Origin: Flammeovirga sp. EKP202
GTDB lineage: Bacteria > Bacteroidota > Bacteroidia > Cytophagales > Flammeovirgaceae
Direction: 5' to 3'
DNA length: 64,000 nt
Assembly (NCBI RefSeq): GCF_014534745.1
Contig: NZ_JACVVP010000026.1
Location: 1 to 64,000 of the forward strand
The notes under the pieces were generated by a model. That model was given only the letters and a program-made list of their open reading frames with translations. It made no database searches and was not told where the DNA came from. Numbering within the stretch: position 1 is the stretch's first letter; each line of letters opens with the position of its first letter. Positions 26,264 through 33,934 of this stretch are shown here, piece by piece. Position numbers and translations under genes: made by a program.

Positions 26264-26269
26264 AGTCAA

Positions 26270-27532
26270 TTAAATTTTTGAAGTGTGAATACTAGGCTCT
26301 TCAAGCATAAAGAGTGCTTTTAGTGCCTCATTTAAAGTAGCAACATTACCTTGCTTACAAGCTTCTTTGAGTTGTAGTGTTGGGAGTTGTACAATTTTTT
26401 GGATCATCCTATTCGAAACCCTTTCTATGGCTTCCAACTCAGATGAATTAAACTCTTTTTTAAAAGTAGCTAACGAATCTCTTCTTAACTCCTCTAATGC
26501 ATTTTTTAAAAGTAATACAGTAGGTGTGAAATAAGTTTCTTTGAGCCAAGAATTAAACTTCAATAACTCTTCATTAAAAATTAGACTTACGTTGGTTAGT
26601 TCTGCTTGTCTCAGTTTGATAGTTTCATCTAACTGCATCCCTAAATCATCAATGTTTAAAACTTTTGTTCCTACTCTATTAAAGGTAGGAGACACTGTCC
26701 TTGGAGAGCATAAATCAATAATTAACTGAGGAGATTGTGAACTTGATATTGATGGTTTGTAAACGATTTTTTCGTGATGTGCAGAAGTGATCACTACATC
26801 AAAATCAAATAACATTTCTTCATGAGTCTCATAGTCTACCACCTCATAACCAAAGGTTTTATTAAACTGAAGCGCTTTTTCTAATGATCTATTTGTTATC
26901 GAGACATTATTAATATTTTTCTTTTGTAAATATTGACAAACATCCTTACCCATCTCTCCTAATCCGATGATCAATATTTTCGCATCATTATTATACTTAC
27001 AAAATTCGTCTGTAACTTTTACGGCTGCATAACCATTAGAGCTCACCCCTTTCTTAAAAGAGGTTTCATTTGTAATTCTTTTATGAAAATGAAAGAAGGT
27101 GTGCATCAAGCGATGAAGAAAAGCCTGACACATATTTTCATCTGTTGCATTTTGATAGGCGTTTTTCAGTTGTCCGTATATTTGCAAATCGCCGAGTAAT
27201 AGAGAATTTACACCTATCCCAGTAGAAAATAAATGCTCTACAGCATTATCACCTTCCTTGTCTTCAATATATTTGATGTACTGATCAGATGGAACCTGAC
27301 ATTTAAGTACGCAGAGTAATTTAAGTATCTGTTGCGTCAATATTGATTTAGAAACATAATAGACCTCAACTCTATTACAAGTTGACAAAACAATCGCTTC
27401 ATCTATTCCTAGCACCTCCTTGAGCTTTTGTAAAAAGTGCTTTACTTCTAAATCATTTAAAGAAAATTTTTCCCTTACCTTAACAGTAGCTTTACTATGA
27501 GATATAGAGAATAGCTTTAAATCATTTGTCAT
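26270..27532 (-). CDS. hemA: glutamyl-tRNA reductase
   Basis: First committed enzyme of the C5 heme pathway; it reduces glutamyl-tRNA to glutamate-1-semialdehyde with NADPH. The catalytic Cys is in VLSTCNRVEVY (C52), and the substrate site GDLQIYGQLKNAY lies near 116-128. The NADPH-binding loop is IIGLGEMGKDV (about 191-201), and a C-terminal dimerisation helix region follows. The length (420) is normal. It is the first gene of a six-gene minus-strand run of heme proteins, with the globin 6 bp behind it, which suggests heme supply matched to demand. Whether this is the only hemA in the genome cannot be seen here. Confidence 0.93.
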   Translation of the reverse strand: MTNDLKLFSISHSKATVKVREKFSLNDLEVKHFLQKLKEVLGIDEAIVLSTCNRVEVYYVSKSILTQQILKLLCVLKCQVPSDQYIKYIEDKEGDNAVEHLFSTGIGVNSLLLGDLQIYGQLKNAYQNATDENMCQAFLHRLMHTFFHFHKRITNETSFKKGVSSNGYAAVKVTDEFCKYNNDAKILIIGLGEMGKDVCQYLQKKNINNVSITNRSLEKALQFNKTFGYEVVDYETHEEMLFDFDVVITSAHHEKIVYKPSISSSQSPQLIIDLCSPRTVSPTFNRVGTKVLNIDDLGMQLDETIKLRQAELTNVSLIFNEELLKFNSWLKETYFTPTVLLLKNALEELRRDSLATFKKEFNSSELEAIERVSNRMIQKIVQLPTLQLKEACKQGNVATLNEALKALFMLEEPSIHTSKI

Positions 27533-27585
27533 GTTAATTTGTAAGTTATGAGAGTTTCCTATAGCGTTTGTGCTTGCTTATGATA

Positions 27586-27593
27586 CAAATGTA
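27586..27593 (-). promoter_or_regulatory. hemA: putative -7 element of the hemA-globin cluster
   Basis: Minus-strand TACATTTG matches TAnnTTTG and lies 53 bp upstream of the hemA ATG. A T-rich GTTTC lies near the -33 position. No FNR or CRP-like palindrome is evident nearby. Confidence 0.42.
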
Positions 27594-28034
27594 GAGGGTG
27601 TTCGAAACGGAAACTATGTCATATTTCACTATTGGTCTAGTTTTTTGAGAGGTAAAAAACTGTTTTTCAGCAGGAAATATTACGTAACATATTTAAGTAA
27701 TATTACTTATTATACAAAAACAAGAGTACGTATGATACTTAATTAAATATGTAATAATTAGCACTTTACGTATAAAAAAGAAGTTTACTGAGTATTCCCC
27801 TACAACAACTACCTAAAAACAAACTAAGTAAATCAAAACATGCTATTAAATTTATTTTTCAGGAGCTAAGAAGGAGCATTCTCATCCTTTAAATTAAAAA
27901 AAATCATCATAAATTTGGTTTTATTTCCTCCTCATTCAATCAGAATTATAGAATTCACTCCCAATCAGGTTCAAATCAGTTCAATGAAAATTAGCTGAAA
28001 ACTGAGTTTACAATGTATTAAGTATATCAATTAT
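27594..28034. other. long divergent intergenic region
   Basis: About 550 bp separates the divergent hemA and Nudix genes. It is very AT-rich. The clearest structure is an inverted repeat AATATTAC (27676-27683) / GTAATATT (27697-27704), a possible operator upstream of hemA. I see no ORF with coding character and no tRNA. Confidence 0.4.
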
Positions 28035-28042
28035 TATATTTG
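28035..28042 (+). promoter_or_regulatory. putative -7 element for the Nudix gene
   Basis: TATATTTG fits the TAnnTTTG consensus and lies 42 bp before the ATG at 28084. No clear -33 TTG is at ideal spacing, so this is moderate evidence. Confidence 0.38.
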
Positions 28043-28083
28043 ATTTTTTATCGACTCCAACACTTTCATTAATATAAAACATA

Positions 28084-28593
28084 ATGAGTAACAAAGCATC
28101 CAAAGAAGATATAGAAAAAACATTCGGACATCGACTAAGAGTTAGAGTCTGCGGTGTATTGGTAGAAAATGATAAAATATTAATGGCTGTTCACCATGGA
28201 ATAGGTAAAAGAGGGATTTTCTGGGCTCCTCCTGGCGGTGGTTTAGAATACGGGGAATCTGTAGAAGGAGCTTTGAAAAGAGAATTCCTAGAAGAAACAG
28301 GTCTTGAGGTTGAAATTGATGAATTTATGTTTACGCATGAGTTTTTTGACCTCCCTCTCCATGGTATCGAACTTTTTTTTAGGGTGAAAAGAGTTAAAGG
28401 TGAATTGGTGACAGGAATTGATCCTGAAATGGCAGAAGACAAACAAACAATTGATAATATGGTCTTTACTTCTTTTGAAGAGTTAAAGGAAAAACATATC
28501 GATGAAAAGCATCATTTGTTCCGTCATTGTAATTCTTTAGACGAACTCATCAAAATGCGAGGTTTTTATACAAATTTGAAAGAAAATTCATAG
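28084..28593 (+). CDS. Nudix hydrolase
   Basis: Hydrolyses a nucleoside diphosphate linked to another moiety. The Nudix box GX5EX7REUXEEXGU is complete at about residues 53-75 (GLEYGESVEG, then KREFLEETGLEV). The length is 169. The N-terminal strand RVRVCGVLVENDKILMAVH (about 19-37) is typical. The substrate cannot be predicted from the sequence. It is followed 58 bp later by pyrR on the same strand, so co-expression with pyrimidine salvage genes is possible. Confidence 0.9.
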   Translation: MSNKASKEDIEKTFGHRLRVRVCGVLVENDKILMAVHHGIGKRGIFWAPPGGGLEYGESVEGALKREFLEETGLEVEIDEFMFTHEFFDLPLHGIELFFRVKRVKGELVTGIDPEMAEDKQTIDNMVFTSFEELKEKHIDEKHHLFRHCNSLDELIKMRGFYTNLKENS

Positions 28594-28651
28594 ATTTACA
28601 GGTTAGAATCGAAGGGGTAATTTTCCCTGTAATGAATTCTAGAAATAGAAA

Positions 28652-29191
28652 ATGGCAAAAGTAAGCATATTACAAAGTCAATTACTTGACATTACAATCA
28701 GTAGACTGAGTCAACAGTTGATTGAGAATCATGGAGACTTCTCTAACACAGTGATTATTGGTCTTCAGCAAGGCGGTATTATTCTTTCTGAAAGAATAAA
28801 GAAACGTATTTTAGAACTGGCAAAGGTTGAAGTTCCTTTAGGTCAGTTGGATATTACTTTTCACCGCGATGACTTTAGAAGAGGTCAAAGTATCCTCACT
28901 CCTAGTAAAACCGATATTCCTTTCTTAGTAGAAGACATGAACGTTATTCTTATTGATGACGTAGTCTTTACAGGAAGATCTATCCGTTCGGCTTTAGATG
29001 CTATGATGGCATTTGGTCGTCCAAGAAAGGTTGAGCTACTTTGTTTAGTCGATAGAAAATATAGCCGTGATTTACCAATTGAACCTACTTATGTGGGTAA
29101 GGTAGTCAATTCCATTCAGTCTCAATACATTCAAGCAGAATGGAAAGAAGAAGGTCATCAGGAAGATAACCTTTGGCTTATTAATCAATAA
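28652..29191 (+). CDS. pyrR: PyrR-type uracil phosphoribosyltransferase/regulator
   Basis: A 179-residue type I phosphoribosyltransferase. The PRPP loop VILIDDVVFTGRSIRS (about 88-103) and the flexible region ITFHRDDFRRG (about 68-78) are the PyrR signatures. In Firmicutes PyrR binds pyr mRNA and also has UPRTase activity; in Bacteroidetes the RNA role is less clear. It is followed by a terminator-like hairpin (29198-29227) and then pyrB, a layout that would suit attenuation. Confidence 0.9.
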   Translation: MAKVSILQSQLLDITISRLSQQLIENHGDFSNTVIIGLQQGGIILSERIKKRILELAKVEVPLGQLDITFHRDDFRRGQSILTPSKTDIPFLVEDMNVILIDDVVFTGRSIRSALDAMMAFGRPRKVELLCLVDRKYSRDLPIEPTYVGKVVNSIQSQYIQAEWKEEGHQEDNLWLINQ

Positions 29192-29197
29192 TTTTAC

Positions 29198-29227
29198 AAC
29201 GGCGTTCGTTAGAATGACCGTTTTTTT
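29198..29227 (+). terminator. terminator or attenuator between pyrR and pyrB
   Basis: Imperfect stem AACGGCGTTC (29198-29207) / GAATGACCGTT (29212-29222), with one bulge, ends in seven T residues. It lies 33 bp before the pyrB ATG, so it could limit readthrough from pyrR into pyrB. Confidence 0.6.
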
Positions 29228-29259
29228 ATATACATCAATTTCTTGCAGATATTCATATA

Positions 29260-30183
29260 ATGTTAAGTCAGAAACATCTACTTGGAATAAAAGATCTCAC
29301 TAGAGAAGACTTAGAACTGATCTTTCAAACCGCCGATCAATTTAAAGAGGTCATCAACAGACCTATCAAAAAAGTTCCTTCTCTGAGAGATATTACTATC
29401 GCCAATGTTTTCTTTGAAAACTCTACCCGTACAAAATTATCTTTCGAGCTGGCTGAAAAAAGATTATCAGCAGATGTGATTAACTTCTCTTCGAGTGGTA
29501 GTTCAGTGAAAAAGGGAGAAACGCTTCTTGATACGGTCAACAACATCTTATCTATGAAAGTAGATATGATTGTGATGCGTCACTCTAGTCCTGGTGCTCC
29601 TCACTTCCTAGCGAAACACATTGATGCTACGATCTTAAATGCAGGTGATGGAACGCACGAACACCCTACTCAAGCAATATTAGATACTTACTCTATTCGT
29701 GAGAAATTGGGAACTGTTGAAGGTAAGAAAGTAGTGATCGTTGGCGATATTCTTCACTCTCGAGTGGCATTATCCAATATCTTCGCATTACAGAAGCTTG
29801 GTGCTGAAGTAATGGTTTGCGGACCACATACATTGATTCCTAAATACATCAAAGACCTTGGCGTAATCGTAGAGCATGATTTGATGAAAGCCTTAAATTG
29901 GTGTGATGTGGCCAATATGCTTCGTATCCAAATGGAGAGACAATTGGTAAAGAACTTCCCATCGGTAAGAGAATATTCTCAGAACTTTGGTTTGACAAAA
30001 GAGATTTTAGAATCACTGGATAAAGAAATCGTAGTGATGCACCCAGGTCCAATCAACAGAGGTGTAGAAATCACTTCTGATGTTGCGGATGCTGAAAATG
30101 CGATCATCCTTGATCAAGTAGAGAATGGCGTGGCTACTCGTATGGCTGCGTTGTACTTATTGGCAGGGAAGAAAGATGTTTAG
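29260..30183 (+). CDS. pyrB: aspartate carbamoyltransferase, catalytic subunit
   Basis: Condenses carbamoyl phosphate with aspartate in de novo pyrimidine synthesis. The carbamoyl-phosphate loop FENSTRTKLSFELA (about 51-64), the SSSVKKGE lysine loop (about 81-88), RHSSPGAPH (about 110-118) and NAGDGTHEHPTQ (about 130-141) are all intact. HPGPINRGVE (about 260-269) closes the active site. The length of 307 is standard. No regulatory subunit gene (pyrI) follows; a terminator comes next instead. Confidence 0.95.
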   Translation: MLSQKHLLGIKDLTREDLELIFQTADQFKEVINRPIKKVPSLRDITIANVFFENSTRTKLSFELAEKRLSADVINFSSSGSSVKKGETLLDTVNNILSMKVDMIVMRHSSPGAPHFLAKHIDATILNAGDGTHEHPTQAILDTYSIREKLGTVEGKKVVIVGDILHSRVALSNIFALQKLGAEVMVCGPHTLIPKYIKDLGVIVEHDLMKALNWCDVANMLRIQMERQLVKNFPSVREYSQNFGLTKEILESLDKEIVVMHPGPINRGVEITSDVADAENAIILDQVENGVATRMAALYLLAGKKDV

Positions 30184-30208
30184 TCTTATCTAAGTAAAAA
30201 TATAGATG

Positions 30209-30241
30209 GCAGTTATCATAAATATGGTGACTGCTTTTTTT
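30209..30241 (+). terminator. terminator after pyrB
   Basis: Stem GCAGTTATCAT (30209-30219) / ATGGTGACTGC (30224-30234), with two G-U pairs, followed by seven T residues. Confidence 0.75.
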
Positions 30242-30333
30242 GTGTTCCGGTCACCATGACTGAAGTCATGGGCAAGTCATATTTGCTTACAACAACACTG
30301 AAGTGATGTCTTCGCTTTATTTATTGTTACAAC

Positions 30334-30370
30334 AAAAAAAGTCGCTTCTGAATTTTACTCCAAAAGCGAC
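30334..30370 (-). terminator. terminator after hisS
   Basis: On the minus strand GTCGCTT (30370-30364) pairs with AAGCGAC (30347-30341), followed by a run of seven T residues. It lies 25 bp after the hisS stop codon. Confidence 0.7.
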
Positions 30371-30394
30371 TCTTATATTTTAATCAAAGATTGA

Positions 30395-31768
30395 TTATCC
30401 CTTCAAAAGGTCTACAATCTCATCTGCTGAAAGCATATTTTGCTCACCAGTACTCATGTTTTTCAATGAGAATTTCCCTTGAGCCATTTCATCTTCCCAC
30501 GCTAAAACGACATACTGAATACCTTTTTTATTGGCAAAGTTCATTTGCTTTTTCATTTTGGCATTATCAGGATATAATTCAGCAGAGATTCCAGCATTAC
30601 GCAATTTCTGTAATAATGGCAATGAATAGTCTCTTCCTTGATCATCAAAGTTGGTCAACATCACTTTTGTTGTCTCAACAGCTGATGAAGGATATAAATC
30701 CAACTCTTCTAATACATCATAGATTCTATCTACACCAAATGAGAAACCAACGCCAGACATTCCGTCTAAACCGAATACGCCAGTAAGGTTGTCATAACGA
30801 CCACCACCACTGATAGAACCCATATTGGCATTGTTTACCTTCACTTCGAAAATAGCACCTGTATAATATGAAAGACCACGAGCAAGTGTTACGTCAAATT
30901 CAACTTTTTCTGTAGGAACTCCCATTTTAGTTGTGTAGTTGAATACCTCTTCCAACTCCGCTAAACCTTTCAATCCTACTTCTGAAGAAGCTAAGAACGT
31001 TTTCATCTTTTCGATACGTTCCGCTGTTGAACCACTCATTTCATAGATTGGCGTCAATTGATCTACTGCTTCTTGTGTAAAACCTCTTTGCTCTACTAAC
31101 TCAAGGTTCACTTTCTCCACACCGATCTTGTCCAATTTATCAATCGCAACACAAAGTTCCGACTCTTTACCGTTTTCACCGATAGCTTCAGCGATACCTG
31201 TCAAGACCTTTCTGTTGTTCAATTTGATCGTGTGATCTGTGATTTGAAGATTCGTCAATGCCTCACCCATCATTGCTAGGATTTCAGCTTCACATAATAA
31301 TGAATCTGTTCCTACCACATCGGCATCACACTGATAGAATTCTCTATAACGTCCTCTTTGAGGTCTGTCTGCTCTCCAAACAGGTTGTACTTGATATCTT
31401 TTAAATGGAAAGCTTAATGTACCTCGGTTCATCACAACGTATCTTGCAAAAGGTACAGTAAGGTCATATCTTAAACCTTTGTTAGAGATTTTTGGAAGCA
31501 TATGCTTCGCTCCTTTTTCAAGGTCTTCTGCATTTACATCTTCCAAGTAGTCACCAGTATTCACAACTTTAAATAAAAGCTGATCCCCTTCGTCACCATA
31601 CTTACCTGTCAATACTGAAAGGTTTTCCATAGTTGGTGTCTCCAGGTTTTGAAAACCATATTTCTTGTAAACGTCTTTAATTGTTTCCAAAATATAAGTT
31701 CTCTTGGCCATTTGCTCGGGCCCAAAATCTCTAGTACCCTTAGGTACGCTAGGTTTCTGCTTTGCCAT
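30395..31768 (-). CDS. hisS: histidyl-tRNA synthetase
   Basis: Class II aminoacyl-tRNA synthetase that charges tRNA-His. Motif 2 is visible in QPVWRADRPQRGRYREFYQC (about 128-147). The histidine-binding loop is LARGLSYYTGAIFEV (about 298-312) and motif 3 lies near GVGFSFGVDRIYD (about 343-355), followed by the anticodon-binding domain. The length of 457 is normal. The N-terminus MAKQKPSVPKGTRDFGPEQM is the usual start. A monocistronic arrangement is likely, with its own terminator. Confidence 0.96.
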   Translation of the reverse strand: MAKQKPSVPKGTRDFGPEQMAKRTYILETIKDVYKKYGFQNLETPTMENLSVLTGKYGDEGDQLLFKVVNTGDYLEDVNAEDLEKGAKHMLPKISNKGLRYDLTVPFARYVVMNRGTLSFPFKRYQVQPVWRADRPQRGRYREFYQCDADVVGTDSLLCEAEILAMMGEALTNLQITDHTIKLNNRKVLTGIAEAIGENGKESELCVAIDKLDKIGVEKVNLELVEQRGFTQEAVDQLTPIYEMSGSTAERIEKMKTFLASSEVGLKGLAELEEVFNYTTKMGVPTEKVEFDVTLARGLSYYTGAIFEVKVNNANMGSISGGGRYDNLTGVFGLDGMSGVGFSFGVDRIYDVLEELDLYPSSAVETTKVMLTNFDDQGRDYSLPLLQKLRNAGISAELYPDNAKMKKQMNFANKKGIQYVVLAWEDEMAQGKFSLKNMSTGEQNMLSADEIVDLLKG

Positions 31769-31946
31769 TTATATAATTATATAGTATTCTTTTTCTATTA
31801 AGAATGCGCAATTACATCATTTTTGAAGGAAAATGAAAATAGAATTACAATGATGACATTTATTTAGAGGGAAGATAGATTGAAGTTATCTATTATCATT
31901 CGATAATAACCCCAAACTATCTTTTACTTATTACTATCTCACCACC

Positions 31947-31980
31947 AAAAAAACAGCACCGAATATATCTCAGTGCTGCC
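31947..31980 (-). terminator. terminator after gabD
   Basis: Minus-strand stem CAGCAC (31978-31973) / GTGCTG (31959-31954) with a 13-nt loop, followed by seven T residues. Confidence 0.6.
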
Positions 31981-32007
31981 TACTTATAGTATAGTTAGAG
32001 TCTTAAT

Positions 32008-33468
32008 TTATTGTACCCCTCCAAAACATAAATACTTAATTTCAAGGAAATCATCCATACCGTATTTAGAGCCTTCACGACCATTTCCACTTTCTTTTAT
32101 CCCTCCAAAAGGTGCAACTGCAGTGGAAATCATTCCGGTATTAATTCCTACCATTCCGTATTCTAAACCTTCGGCAACTTTCCATACTCTATTCATATTG
32201 TTACCATAGAAATAAGAAGCTAATCCATATTCTGTATTATTCGCTGCTTCAATGACTTCTTCATCGGTTTTGAATTTGAATATTGGAGCTACAGGGCCGA
32301 AAATTTCTTCTTTTGCAAATTTCATCTCTGAAGTTACATCACTCATAATAGTGGGTTGGAACAATGTATTTTCATTTGATTCACTTTTTGCACCAAGCTT
32401 AATCTTTCCACCTTTTTCTAAAGCATCATCAATTAGAGAGTTTACCTTTTGAACTGCTTTGCTATTGATAAGAGGACCAATTTCTACACCTTCTTCAAAA
32501 CCATTTCCTACTTTAAGCTTGCGTACCTCTTCAGTAAAGAGGGCGACAAAAGCATCATATATTCCTTCTTGAACATAAATACGATTGGCACAAACACAAG
32601 TCTGACCTGCATTTCTATACTTTGATGCAATAGCTCCTTGTACTGCTTCTTCAAGCACTGCATCATCAAAAACAATAAATGGGGCGTTTCCACCTAGTTC
32701 TAAAGAGATCTTTTTTACTGTGTCAGCGGATTGACGCATCAATTGTTTACCTACCGGAGTAGACCCTGTAAAAGATAACTTTTTCACAACGGGACTATCC
32801 GTCAACACCTTTCCAACATTTGCAGAATCTGTTGTAGTTACGATATTGAAAACGCCTTTTGGTATACCTGCTTTTTCAGCTAAAACAGCCAATGCCAATG
32901 CTGATAATGGCGTCTCTTCTGAAGGCTTAATAACCACTGAACAACCAGCCGCCAATGCAGGAGCAACTTTTCTTGTAATCATTGCATTGGGGAAATTCCA
33001 AGGAGTGATGGCAACTACAACACCAATGGGTTGTTTGATCACCACAATTCGTTTATCTTCCCCGTGCCCTGGTATCACATCCCCATAAACTCTCTTTGCT
33101 TCTTCTGCAAACCATTCTACGAAAGATGCTCCGTATTTTATCTCACCTAAAGCTTCTGGAAAGGGTTTCCCTTGCTCAGTTGTTAAGATTCGGGCTAAAT
33201 CCTCGGCATGTTCGATTTGAAGTTCATACCACTTTCTTAAAATTATGGCCCTTTCTGCCGCCGTTTTTTTCTTCCAAATATGAAAAGCACTTTCAGCAGC
33301 TTTAATAACAGGGGGAATATCTTCAGGTCCAAAATCCGACACCTGAGCTAATTCCTGTTGATTATAAGGATTGGTAACCACAAAAGTTTTTCCATTTTGG
33401 GCACTTTTCCAAATTCCATCTATATACGCTTTGTCCTTGAATAAGGCTGTATTTTCTAAATTAATCAT
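32008..33468 (-). CDS. gabD: succinate-semialdehyde dehydrogenase
   Basis: Aldehyde dehydrogenase of 486 residues that would oxidise succinate semialdehyde to succinate with NAD(P). The cofactor region TPWNFPNAMITRKVAPALAA (about 146-165), the general base in ELGGNAPFIVFDDA (about 257-270) and the nucleophile Cys in GQTCVCANRIYV (about 290-301) are intact. ISTAVAPFGGIKESGNGREG near the C-terminus is the GabD-type ending. Directly upstream on the same strand is the 3' relic of an aminotransferase, so this was probably a gabT-gabD operon that lost its first gene. A succinate CoA-transferase is encoded divergently. Confidence 0.92.
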   Translation of the reverse strand: MINLENTALFKDKAYIDGIWKSAQNGKTFVVTNPYNQQELAQVSDFGPEDIPPVIKAAESAFHIWKKKTAAERAIILRKWYELQIEHAEDLARILTTEQGKPFPEALGEIKYGASFVEWFAEEAKRVYGDVIPGHGEDKRIVVIKQPIGVVVAITPWNFPNAMITRKVAPALAAGCSVVIKPSEETPLSALALAVLAEKAGIPKGVFNIVTTTDSANVGKVLTDSPVVKKLSFTGSTPVGKQLMRQSADTVKKISLELGGNAPFIVFDDAVLEEAVQGAIASKYRNAGQTCVCANRIYVQEGIYDAFVALFTEEVRKLKVGNGFEEGVEIGPLINSKAVQKVNSLIDDALEKGGKIKLGAKSESNENTLFQPTIMSDVTSEMKFAKEEIFGPVAPIFKFKTDEEVIEAANNTEYGLASYFYGNNMNRVWKVAEGLEYGMVGINTGMISTAVAPFGGIKESGNGREGSKYGMDDFLEIKYLCFGGVQ

Positions 33469-33483
33469 TTTCGAATTTAATAA

Positions 33484-33582
33484 TTAATTGACTAATATCT
33501 CACTTAAAACTTCTTCTAGTACTTCTTCAAAAAATTGTAAAGACCTATTAATCTGTTCCTCTGTTACCACTAATGGCGGAAT
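33484..33582 (-). pseudogene. 3' relic of a class III aminotransferase (probably gabT)
   Basis: Thirty-two codons starting IPPLVVTEEQINRSL and ending at a TAA (33486-33484) read like the C-terminus of a class III aminotransferase such as GABA aminotransferase. The codon just before is a TAG, and further stops lie upstream; no other part of the roughly 430-residue enzyme is visible in the 350 bp before it. It sits 15 bp upstream of gabD on the same strand, exactly where gabT often lies. Identification rests on recognition of a short segment, so it is moderate. Confidence 0.6.
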
Positions 33583-33934
33583 CTAACTTAAAATACATTA
33601 GGCTTGAACCTTTTTACATTACACTACCCCAACTAACAGAAGAAAAGGCACAATCATGACCTTATCTCTAAAAAATGAACTAATTAAAGAACAACAATGA
33701 CGACCCTAACCTTTTCATTAAAAAATATTACAGAATACATTACTTTAATCACCTTTTGGGGTTGTTAAACGGTCATCATTTTTCATTTGACGGCCTTCTA
33801 TCTTTACAGTGTAATTTCAAGGTTAATATTAAATAACACACCAATATTGTGTGACTTTTTAAAGCCTATTAGAATTGAATTATTACACTTAATAGAAATA
33901 AACAATATCAGTTTAAAAGCAAAGACAAAATAAT
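33583..33934. other. intergenic region before the CoA-transferase gene
   Basis: No coding frame is visible after the aminotransferase relic. A TATCTTTA at 33799-33806 is a possible -7 element for the plus-strand CoA-transferase gene, which would give a leader of about 120 nt. The same octamer precedes the symporter gene at 52710. Confidence 0.35.

Noticed and set aside
27955-27990. tRNA-like GGTTCAAATC
   Set aside because: The T-loop-like string lacks T-arm pairing, acceptor stem and anticodon arm in the surrounding sequence.
31769-31946. Regulatory structure upstream of hisS
   Set aside because: Apart from the gabD terminator and AT-rich palindromic stretches there is no T-box or clear promoter match.
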